The notes: a model not told the origin generated them from the sequence alone. Counted from the first letter of the stretch, positions 18,073 through 29,273 are shown. The stretch: DNA of 64,000 nucleotides from Roseicitreum antarcticum (GCF_014681765.1 NZ_CP061498.1:2679501-2743500); one strand, 5' to 3'. A program made the numbers and translations.

Positions 18073-18134
18073 CCCCCGGGGTGATCCGGGGGCGGACCAG
18101 TTTGCGCCCTGTCCCGGGAACGGGGCGGGGCGCA
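18073..18134 (+). terminator. Two tandem GC-rich hairpins between rpsP and rimM
   Basis: The first stem is CCCCCGG/CCGGGGG at 18073-18092 and the second is TGCGCCC/GGGCGCA at 18103-18134. Neither has a T-run. They may attenuate or process the rpsP-rimM transcript, allowing more S16 than RimM. Confidence 0.45.
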
Positions 18135-18180
18135 ATAGCATTGGGGGCACCGCACCTGGGGCCCAGAGGTGGAGCGGAGC

Positions 18181-18690
18181 ATGAGCGGTGATCGTGTCTG
18201 TGTCGGTGCAATCGCGGGCGCCTACGGCGTGCGGGGCGAGGTGCGGCTGAAGAGCTTCTGCGCCGATGCCACCGCCATCGCGGGCTATGCGCCGCTGTGG
18301 TTGGAAGACGGCTCGCGCAGCTTTGCGGTGACGCTGGGCCGCGCAATCCCGAACGGCATCACCGCGCTGCTGGGTGGCGTGACCAGCAAGGAGCAGGCCG
18401 ATGCCCTGCGCGGCGTGCAATTGTTTGCCGACCGTGACAAGCTGCCGAACCTCCCGGATGATGAATTCTACCATGCCGACCTGATTGGCCTGTCGGTTTT
18501 CGACACTGGTGGGGCGGAACTGGGGCAGGTCCGCGCCGTGCTCAACCACGGCGCCGGGGACTTGCTGGAAGTATTTGGATCGGGGCTTAAAACCACGCTT
18601 TTGCTTCCCTTCACCCGGGCGGTGGTGCCCACGGTGGATCTGACGGCGAGGCGCATCATCGCCGACCCACCCGAGGGGTTGATCGAATGA
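18181..18690 (+). CDS. rimM: Ribosome maturation factor RimM
   Basis: A 169-residue protein that binds S19 and helps mature the 30S subunit head. The N-terminal domain has [20 protein letters not shown], and the PRC-barrel C-terminal domain carries [12 protein letters not shown]. The ATG at 18181 has GGAG 6 bp upstream; a GTG 12 bp earlier is less likely. The stop overlaps trmD by 4 bp. Confidence 0.97.
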   Translation: MSGDRVCVGAIAGAYGVRGEVRLKSFCADATAIAGYAPLWLEDGSRSFAVTLGRAIPNGITALLGGVTSKEQADALRGVQLFADRDKLPNLPDDEFYHADLIGLSVFDTGGAELGQVRAVLNHGAGDLLEVFGSGLKTTLLLPFTRAVVPTVDLTARRIIADPPEGLIE

Positions 18691-19544
18691 CCGAGGATAC
18701 CGGTCGCCCGACAGCGGACAAACCCATGCGTGCCCGCGGACGGCTGGCGATTTCCGCCAGCCTGCAACCGCGCGACCTGATGGCCGACCGCCCCGCGTTG
18801 AAGGGTGCATGGCGCGCGAAGGTCATCACCCTGTTCCCCGAAGCTTTTCCCGGCACGCTGGGCCTGTCGCTGACCGGCAAAGCGCTGGATCAGGGCCTCT
18901 GGGCGCTGGAACCGATCGATCTGCGCCCGTTTGGCGAGGGGAAGCACCGCAACGTCGATGATACCCCTGCGGGGGGTGGTGCGGGCATGGTGCTGCGCGC
19001 CGATATCGTGGGTCGCGCCCTGTCAATGGCAGCCTTGAACACCCCGTCTGACCGCGCGCGCTGGCCTGTAGTCTATATGTCGCCGCGTGGCCGTCCGCTG
19101 ACGCAGGCCATGGCACAGCGTTTCGCGCAAGCGGAGGGCATGACCATTCTGTGCGGCCGGTTTGAAGGCGTTGACGACCGCGCGCTGGAACATTTCAACG
19201 TCGAGGAAGTCAGCCTTGGTGACTTCGTTTTGACGGGCGGCGAGATCGCAGCAACAGCCTTGATTGATGCGGCGGTCCGGCTTATACCGCGCGTGCTTGG
19301 CAATCAGGAATCCACCGAAAACGAATCGTTTTCGGACGGCTTGCTTGAACACCCACAGTACACCCGCCCCTCTGTGTGGGAAGGCCATGACATACCTGAC
19401 ATTCTCCTGTCAGGGGACCATGGCCGTATCGCAGAATGGCGGCAGACGATGGCCGAAAGGCTGACACAACAACGCCGCCCTGACCTCTGGCGGGCTTACT
19501 GTGCAAAACACGGTAGGGACCCGGTGGACGACCAAGAGCTCTGA
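18687..19544 (+). CDS. trmD: tRNA (guanine-N1)-methyltransferase TrmD
   Basis: A 285-residue SPOUT methyltransferase that makes m1G37 in tRNA and so prevents frameshifting. The trefoil-knot SAM site is seen in [16 protein letters not shown] and GDFVLTGGE. The first 45 residues before [15 protein letters not shown] are an extension absent from E. coli TrmD but usual in Rhodobacteraceae. The start overlaps rimM by ATGA. Confidence 0.97.
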   Translation: MTEDTGRPTADKPMRARGRLAISASLQPRDLMADRPALKGAWRAKVITLFPEAFPGTLGLSLTGKALDQGLWALEPIDLRPFGEGKHRNVDDTPAGGGAGMVLRADIVGRALSMAALNTPSDRARWPVVYMSPRGRPLTQAMAQRFAQAEGMTILCGRFEGVDDRALEHFNVEEVSLGDFVLTGGEIAATALIDAAVRLIPRVLGNQESTENESFSDGLLEHPQYTRPSVWEGHDIPDILLSGDHGRIAEWRQTMAERLTQQRRPDLWRAYCAKHGRDPVDDQEL

Positions 19545-19595
19545 GGGACGCATCACGCCGTGGGAGCACCCGCGCATTTAGAGAAGGAAACCGCG

Positions 19596-19973
19596 ATGAA
19601 CCTGATCGCGCAGATCGAAGCTGAACAGATTGCCGAGCTTGGCAAGGAACTCCCGGATTTCCGCGCGGGCGACACCATCCGCGTGGGCTATAAAGTGACC
19701 GAAGGCACCCGTTCGCGCGTGCAGAACTTTGAAGGCGTGTGCATCGCCCGCAAGGGTGGCAGCATTGCAGCCTCGTTCACCGTGCGCAAAATCTCCTTCG
19801 GCGAAGGTGTGGAACGTGTTTTTCCGCTGTACTCGACCAACATCGCCCATATCGAAGTGGTGCGTCGCGGTCAGGTTCGTCGTGCGAAACTGTACTACCT
19901 GCGCGACCGTCGCGGTAAATCGGCGCGGATCGTCGAGAAAACCAACTACCGCCCAATGGCCGACAAAGCATAA
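19596..19973 (+). CDS. rplS: 50S ribosomal protein L19
   Basis: A 125-residue protein with the L19 core ([16 protein letters not shown] and the basic C-terminal [19 protein letters not shown]). It lies at the 30S-50S interface. The ATG at 19596 with GAAGGA upstream is preferred over an in-frame start 36 bp earlier. It is followed after 11 bp by rpmE. Confidence 0.98.
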   Translation: MNLIAQIEAEQIAELGKELPDFRAGDTIRVGYKVTEGTRSRVQNFEGVCIARKGGSIAASFTVRKISFGEGVERVFPLYSTNIAHIEVVRRGQVRRAKLYYLRDRRGKSARIVEKTNYRPMADKA

Positions 19974-19984
19974 GGACTGGGACG

Positions 19985-20206
19985 ATGAAAGCAGAGATTC
20001 ACCCCGAATATCACACCATCAACGTCAAGATGACCGATGGCACCGTGTATCAGACGCGTTCCACCTGGGGCAAAGAAGGCGACACGCTGTCGCTGGAAAT
20101 CGACCCCACGGTGCACCCGGCATGGACTGGCGGTTCGACGCGCCTGATGGATGCCGGCGGCCGCGTGTCGAAGTTCAAGAACAAATACGCCGGTCTGGGC
20201 TTCTGA
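19985..20206 (+). CDS. rpmE: 50S ribosomal protein L31, zinc-free type
   Basis: A 73-residue L31 (starts [10 protein letters not shown]; ends [13 protein letters not shown]). It contains no cysteine at all, so it is the C-minus form that cannot hold the structural zinc of classic RpmE. It ends the rpsP-to-rpmE block and is followed by an intrinsic terminator. Confidence 0.95.
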   Translation: MKAEIHPEYHTINVKMTDGTVYQTRSTWGKEGDTLSLEIDPTVHPAWTGGSTRLMDAGGRVSKFKNKYAGLGF

Positions 20207-20260
20207 TCGCCCGATTTGGCCGCATTGGCACTTTATTGCCGATGCAACCGGACATATAGA

Positions 20261-20290
20261 AAAGGCGCGCCCCTTGTGGCGCGCTTTTTT
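20261..20290 (+). terminator. Rho-independent terminator after rpmE
   Basis: Stem GCGCGCC (20265-20271) with GGCGCGC (20278-20284), 6-nt loop, then six T (20285-20290). It closes the ribosomal-protein block before mipZ. Confidence 0.85.
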
Positions 20291-20310
20291 GTTGGAAGAC
20301 GGGGGAAGAC

Positions 20311-21120
20311 GTGGCGCATATCATCGTGGTCGGCAACGAAAAGGGTGGGTCGGGGAAATCGACCACCTCGATGCATGTCTCCGTTGCGCTGGCGCGTATG
20401 GGGCACAGCGTCGGGGCGGTTGATCTGGATGTGCGGCAACGGTCGTTTGGCCGCTATATTGAGAACCGCACTGCGTTTGCCGAGAAACAGCACGTGGACT
20501 TGCCGATCCCCGACTACCGTATCCTGCCCGAGGTGGATGCCACCACGCTGCAACCCGGCGAGAATGCTCAGGACAAGCGCCTGTCTGAAATCATGACCGA
20601 GCTGGAAGAAACCTGCGATTTCATCTTGATCGACTGCCCCGGCGCGCATACCCGGCTGAGCCAGTTGGCGCATTCGCTTGCCGATACACTTATTACGCCC
20701 CTCAACGACAGCTTCATCGACTTTGACCTGCTCGCCCGGATCGACCCGTATAGCGGCAAGGTGCTGGGCCCGTCGATATATGCCGAAATGGTCTGGACCG
20801 CACGTCAGATGCGCGCACAGGCCGGGCTGAAGCCGATCGACTGGATCGTGCTGCGCAACCGGCTGGGCGCGCAACAGATGCACAACAAGAAGAAGGTGGG
20901 CAAGGCGCTGGAAGACCTGTCGAAGCGCATCGGCTTCCGTGTCGCCCCGGGTTTCAGCGAGCGGGTGATTTTTCGCGAACTGTTCCCGCGGGGGCTGACG
21001 CTGTTGGACCTGAAAGACATCGGCGTCGAGTCGCTGAACATGTCCAATATTGCCGCCCGTCAGGAAGTCCGCGATCTGCTGACCACGCTCCGGCTACCGG
21101 GCGTGACGGTCAATGTTTGA
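20311..21120 (+). CDS. mipZ: Division-plane positioning ATPase MipZ
   Basis: A 269-residue ParA/MinD-type ATPase. The deviant Walker A is GNEKGGSGKSTTS (residues 8-20) with the signature lysine; Walker A' is DLDVRQRSFGRY and Walker B is FILIDCPGAH. The C-terminal half matches alphaproteobacterial MipZ (VLRNRLGAQQMHNKK, FRELFPRGLTLLDL). MipZ forms gradients from the chromosome poles and blocks FtsZ polymerisation away from midcell. The start is GTG, preceded by GGGGGAAG. Confidence 0.93.
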   Translation: MAHIIVVGNEKGGSGKSTTSMHVSVALARMGHSVGAVDLDVRQRSFGRYIENRTAFAEKQHVDLPIPDYRILPEVDATTLQPGENAQDKRLSEIMTELEETCDFILIDCPGAHTRLSQLAHSLADTLITPLNDSFIDFDLLARIDPYSGKVLGPSIYAEMVWTARQMRAQAGLKPIDWIVLRNRLGAQQMHNKKKVGKALEDLSKRIGFRVAPGFSERVIFRELFPRGLTLLDLKDIGVESLNMSNIAARQEVRDLLTTLRLPGVTVNV

Positions 21121-21334
21121 ATATGCGGCGGGCGGGCAGGTTGCGTGCCCGTTCCATCGTCATCGCATCGAGCCGTTGCATGAAGCGGTCGTGTGATGCG
21201 TCCACAAGCCCGTCGTGGCGTGGCTGATCGGCCAGAAGGTTCAGCGGCAGTTTCATCGACCCGCTGAATTTGCTGAGTGCGGTTTGCATGTACTTCATGT
21301 CGTCCCCCAGGGCGGGATATTCCGCCGTTTCCAT
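21110..21334 (-). CDS. Small hypothetical protein overlapping the mipZ end
   Basis: A 74-residue frame starting at the ATG at 21334 (or 62 residues from an internal Met-Lys-Tyr). The sequence is basic and Met/Arg rich, with LPLNLLADQPRHDGLVDASHDRFMQRLDAM, given here as a span only. It overlaps the 3' end of mipZ by 11 bp in convergent orientation. The frame stays open upstream to 21715, but that part looks non-coding. No family is recognised and no clear ribosome-binding site is seen. Confidence 0.4.
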   Translation of the reverse strand: METAEYPALGDDMKYMQTALSKFSGSMKLPLNLLADQPRHDGLVDASHDRFMQRLDAMTMERARNLPARRIFKH

Positions 21335-21925
21335 GGTTGAGTTTTGACCCCGGAATGTGGCGCAAACTTGAACCAGTGGTGTCGCAAGAAGGGTTTTGTT
21401 GAGGTTTTGGGGGCTAGTGTCTGGCTGAGGGCGAAGCGCTTGCCTTGACCATGATACAATCCGCAGACGACGGGGTGACAATGACAGGGTCACTGAAGAG
21501 GGACGATTGCGCATGGCGCGCGCATCTGGCACCTGCGACTGATTTGGCGGGCCGCAGGTGTATGGACGGGTGTGACGGCTTGCTGCCTGGCGCGATCTCA
21601 GGACCCCGTCTGGCAAAGCCAGGGCGCCATCGTGAAACGGTGTGATTGAAACGACCTTGGAAGCGGGGGCCCCGTTGTACACGGAACCCCCATCCACCCA
21701 CGGCACCCCACGCACCGTTGCAGTCAGGACTTGGTTCCGGACGTACTGCCCAGCACAATTACCATCGCAAAATCCTGGTTTCAGTGCAATATGCGAAGTA
21801 TTGCGGCTTTTACGACAGTTTCTTTAAATGTTCAAACACTCCGTTTGCCGACTGCGTTTCGAATCAGTGGCTTAGGTCGTTTTGTCGTCTTGCCGCACAA
21901 CCTGCATGCCGCAGGCGATACAACC
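21335..21925. other. About 590 bp without a convincing gene
   Basis: Open frames occur on both strands but have poor codon use and no family resemblance. A G/C hairpin (GGGG..CCGT / ACGG..CCCC, about 21665-21691) lies in the middle, and the right part (21770-21900) is noticeably AT-richer than its surroundings. It could be a decayed insertion or mobile-element remnant, but no terminal repeats or transposase fragments were confirmed. Confidence 0.5.
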
Positions 21926-21950
21926 AAAAGGCGTTCAGGTGTAAACGCTT
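21926..21950 (-). terminator. Terminator overlapping the DUF2853 stop codon
   Basis: On the minus strand GCGTT (complement of 21944-21948) pairs with AACGC (complement of 21931-21935), followed by CTTTT. The stop codon lies in the loop. Confidence 0.5.
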
Positions 21951-22276
21951 TCCTTCCCGAAGTGCCGGGTAAGCATGTAATATACCACCACGCGATATTT
22001 GTTCCGCTCGGACTGGCCATAGGTTTCTATCGCGGCATCCAGCGCTTCGGACAAAGCGGGGGTGTCGGTCAGGCCAAGCTTCTTGATCAGGAAATTGCGG
22101 CGCACCGTTTCCAGCTCATGCGGCTGTCCGGCGGCAATGGTGGCGGCATCGGCGTCGTAAATTGCCGGGCCGCAGGCGATCGTCACCTTGCGCAGAAGGT
22201 CCATATCTGGCTCAATCCCGCATTTGTCTCGCAGATCCTCGGCATACCGCGCGATCAGGTCATCCCGTCTTCCCAT
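21935..22276 (-). CDS. DUF2853 family protein
   Basis: A 113-residue protein, MGRRDDLIARYAEDLRDKCG to YYMLTRHFGKESVYT, that matches the DUF2853 pattern along its whole length (conserved CGI/PDMDLL, ACGPAIYDADA, NFLIKKLGL). It is small, helical and soluble, with no known function. The ATG at 22276 is preceded by GGAGAAAGGG. The frame extends 16 codons further but without similarity. Confidence 0.85.
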   Translation of the reverse strand: MGRRDDLIARYAEDLRDKCGIEPDMDLLRKVTIACGPAIYDADAATIAAGQPHELETVRRNFLIKKLGLTDTPALSEALDAAIETYGQSERNKYRVVVYYMLTRHFGKESVYT

Positions 22277-22369
22277 TTCCCTTTCTCCGGTTTGTGGCGC
22301 CTGACCACAATGTGACACATTCACAAACTAAAACTAACAAAGATTTATGCCGTCCACGATGCGCCCGGG

Positions 22370-23551
22370 TTAGAGGCGCCGCAGCAGCTCTGGGGTGGGC
22401 CAGCCATCGGCGGGCATGCCCAGCTGTGCCTGTATCTGCTGCACCGCTACGCGGGTGTTGGCACCCAGGATGCCATCAACCCCGCCGACGTCGTACCCGC
22501 GTGACTGCAATTTCTGCTGCAAGTCGCGCATCTGGCCGTCGTTCAGCCCTGGTTCCGGGTTGCCCGCCGCATAGACCGGGGCACCTTCCAACCGGGTCGC
22601 GAAATAGCCGACGGTGACGATGTAGGTGAAGCTCTGGTTCCACTCGAACAATACGCGGAAGTTCGGGAAGATCATGAAGGCAGGGCCACGATGCCCCTGC
22701 GGCAGGATGATTGAGGCGGGCATGTTCCCCCCGGGCAAGCTGCCATAGCGCGGCTGCACCCCCATGCGTTGCCAGTCCGCGATCGTCAGTTGGGTCTCCA
22801 GCCCGGTCTGGCGCAGGTCCAACCCGGCGGGGATTGCGACCTCGTGCAGCCATGGTTGGTTGGCTTGCCATCCCTTGTTGCGCAGCATGCTCGCACCCGA
22901 CATCAGCGCGTCAGCGACCGAGTTTTGCAGGTCGATGCGCCCATCGCCATCGCCATCCACGCCGCTGGCCAGAATGTCAGAGGGCAGCTTTTGCACCATC
23001 CCGATTTCGCCCGCCCAAGCGCCGGTCGTGCGGTTCGGGTCCAGCCCGCCCTGCCGGTACAGCATGATCGCCGACATGACCTGCGGGCGAAACAGTTCGG
23101 GGCGTCGACAATCATGCGCCAGGGTAACCAGCGCGTTCACCGTGTTGAAATCCCCCTGAAACGCGCCGTAATCAGTCTCGAACGCCCAAAAGGCCATCAG
23201 GATGCCGCGGGGTACGCCAAAGGTCTGTTGCGCGCGCTGGAAGATCGCCGCATGCCGTTCCGCGTTGCGCCGTCCCTGATCCATCCGGTTTTGCGAGATG
23301 AGCGCGCGCGAGAAGTCGATGAATGGGCGCTGGAAGATGCCCTGCCGCCGGTCGGCGTTCAGCACGCTCTGCTCCTGCCGTACGTTGCGAAAGAACGCAT
23401 CGACATCGGACGCCGGGTGGCCTCGTTGCACCGCTTCGGCCTTCAACCCGTCGACAAAGCTGTTGAAGTTGCCGCCGCAGCTTTGGGCGAGGGCGGGCGC
23501 GGCGATAACGCCAAGGGCGCAGGTCAACGCGGCGGCGAGGGTGATACGCAT
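22370..23551 (-). CDS. Lytic murein transglycosylase (MltB family) with peptidoglycan-binding domain
   Basis: A 393-residue periplasmic enzyme that cleaves peptidoglycan to 1,6-anhydromuropeptides. It has a Sec signal peptide (MRITLAAALTCALGVIAAPALA), the SLT/MltB core with catalytic Glu125 in FWAFETDYG, and the motif GAWAGEIGMVQ, where family members usually have GAxGxxQFxPS. A C-terminal PG-binding domain covers residues about 330-393 (LQQKLQSRGYDVGGVDGILG). The ATG at 23551 has GGAGGA immediately upstream. The Cys24 region lacks a lipobox, so it should be soluble. Confidence 0.92.
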   Translation of the reverse strand: MRITLAAALTCALGVIAAPALAQSCGGNFNSFVDGLKAEAVQRGHPASDVDAFFRNVRQEQSVLNADRRQGIFQRPFIDFSRALISQNRMDQGRRNAERHAAIFQRAQQTFGVPRGILMAFWAFETDYGAFQGDFNTVNALVTLAHDCRRPELFRPQVMSAIMLYRQGGLDPNRTTGAWAGEIGMVQKLPSDILASGVDGDGDGRIDLQNSVADALMSGASMLRNKGWQANQPWLHEVAIPAGLDLRQTGLETQLTIADWQRMGVQPRYGSLPGGNMPASIILPQGHRGPAFMIFPNFRVLFEWNQSFTYIVTVGYFATRLEGAPVYAAGNPEPGLNDGQMRDLQQKLQSRGYDVGGVDGILGANTRVAVQQIQAQLGMPADGWPTPELLRRL

Positions 23552-23620
23552 GGTTCCTCCAACATCAAGTTGGGGGAACAGTATCAACCCGCGCCGCGCT
23601 GACAAGCCCTGATCCGGTCG

Positions 23621-24598
23621 CTATCCGGCGCGCCCGTGCGGCGCGTCAAAGTCCAGCACTGGGTTGATCGGGATGATGCGGTTAGGGTTAATCGTGTCGT
23701 GGCTGTAGTGATAGTGCCGCACGATATGGTCCATATGCACCGTGCCCGCCACGCCGGGCCATTGATACAATTCGCGCGTATAGGCCCACAGGTTGGGGTA
23801 GTCGCTGATGCGCCGCCGATTGCACTTGAAGTGCAGGTGATAGACGTTGTCGAACCGCAGCAGCGTCGGGAACAGTCGCCAGTCGGCCTCGGTCACGCGG
23901 TTGCCCGTCAGATAGCGCTGGCGGCCCAACAGGTCATCCAGCCAGTCGAGGCTGTCGAACAACTCATGCACGGCCTTGTCATAAGCTTCCTGCGTCGTGG
24001 CAAAGCCCGATTTATAGACGCCGTTGTTCACAGTGTCGTAAACGCGTGTGTTGACTGCCTCAATCTCGTCTTGCAACGCTTCGGGGCAGTAATCGTCGCT
24101 ATTGCCGGTGATGCCGTTGAACGCGCTGTTGAACATCCGGAGAATCTCGGAGGATTCGTTGGAAACGATCATGCCGCGCTGTTTGTCCCAAAGTACCGGC
24201 ACCGTCACCCGGCCCGAGATGTCGGGGTCCGCCTGCGTGTAGACATCGCGCAGGAACTTATGGCCGAAAAGGTCGTCACCCGTAGCCCCCGGGAAATCAG
24301 TAGCGAAGGTCCAGCCATCTTCCAGCATGTCGGGATGCACTGCCGAGATGCTGATATGCTCTTCCAGCCCTTTCAGTGCCCGAAAGATCAGCGTGCGATG
24401 GGCCCATGGGCAGGCGAAAGAGACATACAGGTGGTACCGCCCGCTTTCAGCCTTGAACCCACCTTCGCCGCTGGGACCGGCGCTGCCGTCAGCGGTGATC
24501 CAGTTGCGGAATCGCGACGTGTCACGCTTGAACGCTCCGCCGGACTTCTTGGTATCGTACCAGCTGGGGTCCCATTTGCCGTTGACCAGTTGTCCCAT
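23621..24598 (-). CDS. Glutathionyl-hydroquinone reductase (Xi-class GST)
   Basis: A 325-residue glutathione transferase of the YqjG/PcpF/ECM4 group, which reduces glutathionyl-hydroquinones. The diagnostic catalytic motif FACPWAHRTL (Cys63) is present, with the Xi-class segments SVNESSEI-like VSNESSEILRMFN and the C-terminal tyrosines in RHYHYSHDTINP. Full family length. It is cytoplasmic and apparently monocistronic. Confidence 0.93.
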   Translation of the reverse strand: MGQLVNGKWDPSWYDTKKSGGAFKRDTSRFRNWITADGSAGPSGEGGFKAESGRYHLYVSFACPWAHRTLIFRALKGLEEHISISAVHPDMLEDGWTFATDFPGATGDDLFGHKFLRDVYTQADPDISGRVTVPVLWDKQRGMIVSNESSEILRMFNSAFNGITGNSDDYCPEALQDEIEAVNTRVYDTVNNGVYKSGFATTQEAYDKAVHELFDSLDWLDDLLGRQRYLTGNRVTEADWRLFPTLLRFDNVYHLHFKCNRRRISDYPNLWAYTRELYQWPGVAGTVHMDHIVRHYHYSHDTINPNRIIPINPVLDFDAPHGRAG

Positions 24599-24652
24599 TT
24601 CTAATGCTCCTGAATTGATTTAATCGAATGTAACATGTGCTGATTTGAAGAT

Positions 24653-24727
24653 AAGCCCGACATGGGCGCAGGTCCTGCGTATTTTCGCACAGGTTGGCCC
24701 GGGCCCGTTGACGGGCGCGTCGGGCTT
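24653..24727 (+). ncRNA. Possible structured RNA/leader upstream of flavoprotein gene
   Basis: AAGCCCGAC (24653-24661) pairs with GTCGGGCTT (24719-24727) and encloses further hairpins: CGCAGG/CCTGCG and GCCCGT/ACGGGC with a 2-nt loop. A closed multi-branched fold is thus possible in the gap before the start at 24807. It matches no riboswitch I know. Confidence 0.3.
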
Positions 24728-24806
24728 TACCCCCTTCCCCGGATCGCCCCCTTGGTTTAGGTCTGGGTTATCCGACAGCGACACGATGGTTTTGGCTTGG
24801 CGTTAC

Positions 24807-25973
24807 ATGATTAAAAAATTTGATATTCTGGTCGTTGGGTCCGGCCCCGCCGGCAGCGCCGCAGCTTTCACTGCAGCCAGTGCGGGGCTGTCGGTGGCGT
24901 TGATCGACAAGGCTGCCTTTCCGCGCGACAAGTTGTGCGGCGGGGGTATCACCGGGCGCTGTGCCTCGGCGCTGTCACAGGTGTTTGGACAGGAGATCAC
25001 GCCCGATCTGTTCCTGACAAGCCAGCGCGTGCGGCTGTTTTCCCAAGGGGCGCTGCTGGCCGATGTGCGTGATGCCCCGCCGATCCATATGACGATGCGC
25101 CGAGACTTTGATGCCGTCTTGCATGCCCAGGCGAAAGCGGCGGGGGCGCAGGTGTTCGCGCCCGCACGGATAGCCGATCTTGATCCGGCGACGGGGGTGG
25201 CGCGGCTGGGCGATGGGCAGATTTTGCAGGGCCAGCTGATTGTTGGTGCGGATGGTGCGAACAGCATTGTGGCGCGTGCGCTTTATGGCAAGGCGCAGCG
25301 CTATCGCGACGTCGCCTTCGGACTTGAGGTGGAGCTGCCGCGCGACACGGTGGACGGCGATATGGTCGACATTGATATCGGCGCGGTGGCGTGGGGCTAT
25401 GGCTGGGTCTTTCCGAAACGTGGATCTGTCACGGTGGGGGTTTGCGGCACCCATGTGCGAAACCCTGACATGCGCGCCGTGCTGGATCGGTATGCCAACC
25501 AAGGTCCAGCGATGGTGCGGGCTTTGTCGTCGGCGCAGTGCAAGGGTGCGTTTCTGCCCACTGGCTGGCGACTTGGTGCCCCGGGCGAGGGGCGCGTGCT
25601 GCTGGTGGGTGATGCCGCCGGGCTGGTGGACCCGCTGACGGGTGAGGGGATTGGCTGGGCCATCCGGTCGGGCGAACTTGCTGCCCAGGCTTCTATCCGG
25701 GCACTGGGCGCCGGTGCCCCGGGTGCTGCGATCCGCCATTACGCCGCCGAGATCCGCTATGTGCAGGACGAAATCCGTATCGCGGGCCGTATCGCGCGGC
25801 TGGCCTATACGCGCGCCCTGCGTCCGATCTTCGCCCGTACTGTGCGCGATAATCCAAAGATGACACGCAATGCGTTGCGGCTGCTGGCAGGGCAGTTCGA
25901 TTATCAGGACTTCGGCTTGGCCTTCGCCGGGCGAATTACCCGTCGCATGGGGCGGGCTGTTCTGGCGCGCTGA
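24807..25973 (+). CDS. Geranylgeranyl-reductase-family FAD oxidoreductase
   Basis: A 388-residue flavoprotein. It has the Rossmann motif VVGSGPAGSAAAF (residues about 8-20), the loop DKLCGGGITGR typical of geranylgeranyl reductases, and GDAAGLVDPLTGEGIGWAIRSG, the second FAD-binding motif. Family members reduce isoprenoid chains of chlorophylls, lipids or quinones; the substrate here is unknown, and no photosynthesis genes are nearby. The ATG at 24807 starts just before the FAD motif. Upstream in-frame starts (24645, 24786) would add residues without similarity. Confidence 0.85.
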   Translation: MIKKFDILVVGSGPAGSAAAFTAASAGLSVALIDKAAFPRDKLCGGGITGRCASALSQVFGQEITPDLFLTSQRVRLFSQGALLADVRDAPPIHMTMRRDFDAVLHAQAKAAGAQVFAPARIADLDPATGVARLGDGQILQGQLIVGADGANSIVARALYGKAQRYRDVAFGLEVELPRDTVDGDMVDIDIGAVAWGYGWVFPKRGSVTVGVCGTHVRNPDMRAVLDRYANQGPAMVRALSSAQCKGAFLPTGWRLGAPGEGRVLLVGDAAGLVDPLTGEGIGWAIRSGELAAQASIRALGAGAPGAAIRHYAAEIRYVQDEIRIAGRIARLAYTRALRPIFARTVRDNPKMTRNALRLLAGQFDYQDFGLAFAGRITRRMGRAVLAR

Positions 25974-26054
25974 TTAACGCAGGGCGTGCTTGACCCCCCT
26001 GCGGCAGCAAGCTACGCGATGCGGAATTATTTCCCCAATGATGGAGCCTGCGCC

Positions 26055-27155
26055 ATGACCAACCCTTCGCTTCTTATCCTGCCCGGTGACGGCATCGGCC
26101 CCGAGGTCATGGCCGAGGTGCGCAAGGTCATCGACTGGTTCGGCGCGAACCAGGGCCTCAACTTCGACGTTTCCGAAGATCTGGTCGGCGGGGCTGCCTA
26201 TGACGTACATGGCGTGCCGCTGCATGATGACACGATGGCCAAGGCGTTGGCAGTGGACGCTGTGCTGTTGGGTGCGGTCGGCGGACCGAAATATGACACT
26301 CTGGATTTCAGCGTCAAACCTGAACGCGGCCTGTTGCGCCTGCGTAAGGAGATGGATCTGTTTTCCAACTTGCGCCCTGCGCAATGCTTCGACGCGCTGG
26401 CTGATTTCTCGTCCCTGAAAAAGGACGTAGTGGCGGGCCTCGACATCATGATCGTGCGCGAACTTACAAGTGGCGTCTATTTCGGCGAACCGCGCGGGAT
26501 CTTCGAGGAAGGGAATGAGCGCGTCGGCATCAACACCCAGCGCTATACCGAATCCGAGATTGACCGCGTTGCGCGGTCGGCCTTTGAACTGGCGCGCAAA
26601 CGCTCGGGCAAGGTCTGTTCGATGGAAAAAGCCAATGTGATGGAATCGGGCATCTTGTGGCGGGAAGTGGTGCAGAAGGTGCGCGATACCGATTACCCGG
26701 ATATCGAGCTGTCGCATATGTATGCCGACAATGGCGCGATGCAGCTGGTGCGCTGGCCAAAACAGTTTGACGTGATCGTCACCGATAACCTGTTTGGCGA
26801 CATCTTGTCGGATTGCGCCGCGATGCTGACGGGTTCCTTGGGGATGCTGCCTTCGGCAAGCCTTGGGGCGCCGCGTGCCAATGGGCGTCCGGCGGCCTTG
26901 TATGAGCCTGTCCACGGCTCGGCGCCTGATATTGCCGGGCAGGGCAAGGCGAACCCGATCGCCTGCGTCCTGTCGTTTGCGATGGCGCTGCGCTACAGCT
27001 TCGACGCAGGCGCGGCGGCCGATCAGTTGGAGGCTGCGGTGCAGAAAGTGTTGGCCGATGGCGCGCGCACCGCCGATCTGATGGGCGCCGAGGGGGGCAC
27101 GCCGCTGACGACCACGCAGATGGGCGACGCGATCATCGCGGCGCTGAGCGCCTGA
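26055..27155 (+). CDS. leuB: 3-isopropylmalate dehydrogenase
   Basis: A 366-residue NAD-dependent oxidative decarboxylase of leucine synthesis. [12 protein letters not shown] begins the Rossmann-like fold. The substrate arginines lie in [16 protein letters not shown] and IVRELTSG, and the metal aspartates are in [14 protein letters not shown]. The ATG at 26055 has GGAG upstream at ideal spacing; the frame extends further but into non-coding sequence. It is followed by a bidirectional terminator shared with groEL. Confidence 0.97.
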   Translation: MTNPSLLILPGDGIGPEVMAEVRKVIDWFGANQGLNFDVSEDLVGGAAYDVHGVPLHDDTMAKALAVDAVLLGAVGGPKYDTLDFSVKPERGLLRLRKEMDLFSNLRPAQCFDALADFSSLKKDVVAGLDIMIVRELTSGVYFGEPRGIFEEGNERVGINTQRYTESEIDRVARSAFELARKRSGKVCSMEKANVMESGILWREVVQKVRDTDYPDIELSHMYADNGAMQLVRWPKQFDVIVTDNLFGDILSDCAAMLTGSLGMLPSASLGAPRANGRPAALYEPVHGSAPDIAGQGKANPIACVLSFAMALRYSFDAGAAADQLEAAVQKVLADGARTADLMGAEGGTPLTTTQMGDAIIAALSA

Positions 27156-27224
27156 GGTCAGAGGGCTGGCCCGGCACGCGCCGGGCGGGTCGCCTGAAGG
27201 TTCAGACACCGATACAGATATGAA

Positions 27225-27251
27225 AAAAGGGGGCCGTTCTGGCCCCCTTTT
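27225..27251. terminator. Bidirectional terminator between leuB and groEL
   Basis: AAAAGGGGGCC (27225-27235) and GGCCCCCTTTT (27241-27251) form a perfect 11-bp stem with a 5-nt loop. Both strands end in T-runs, so it serves leuB (+) and groEL (-). Confidence 0.9.
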
Positions 27252-27281
27252 CCCGTTTTTGTCACAAGTGGTGACGGCAGA

Positions 27282-28973
<1,692 letters not shown>

Positions 28974-28985
28974 TCAGCGGATTGT

Positions 28986-29273
28986 TCAGGCGATGATGCC
29001 CAGAACGTCGCTTTCTTTCATGATCAGCAGGTCTTCGCCATCAAGGCTGACCTCGGTGCCGGACCATTTGCCAAACAGAACGCGGTCGCCGATTTTGACG
29101 GACATCGCGATAAGGTCGCCCGATTCTTTGCGCGCACCTTCGCCGATTGCGACGATTTCGCCTTCTGCGGGCTTTTCTTTCGCGGTGTCGGGGATGATCA
29201 GGCCGCCCTTGGTTTTCTCTTCGCCTTCGATGCGGCGCACCAATACACGGTCATGCAGCGGTTGAAATGCCAT
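28986..29273 (-). CDS. groS: Co-chaperonin GroES
   Basis: A 95-residue Hsp10 that caps the GroEL ring. [21 protein letters not shown] begins the beta-barrel, [16 protein letters not shown] is the mobile loop that contacts GroEL, and it ends with [10 protein letters not shown]. It is the first gene of the groESL operon, behind a consensus promoter and CIRCE. Confidence 0.99.
   Translation of the reverse strand: MAFQPLHDRVLVRRIEGEEKTKGGLIIPDTAKEKPAEGEIVAIGEGARKESGDLIAMSVKIGDRVLFGKWSGTEVSLDGEDLLIMKESDVLGIIA

Noticed and set aside
18681..18830. trmD start misplacement because of the N-terminal extension
   Set aside because: The upstream ATG overlaps rimM by ATGA and the extension fits what is usual for Rhodobacteraceae TrmD.
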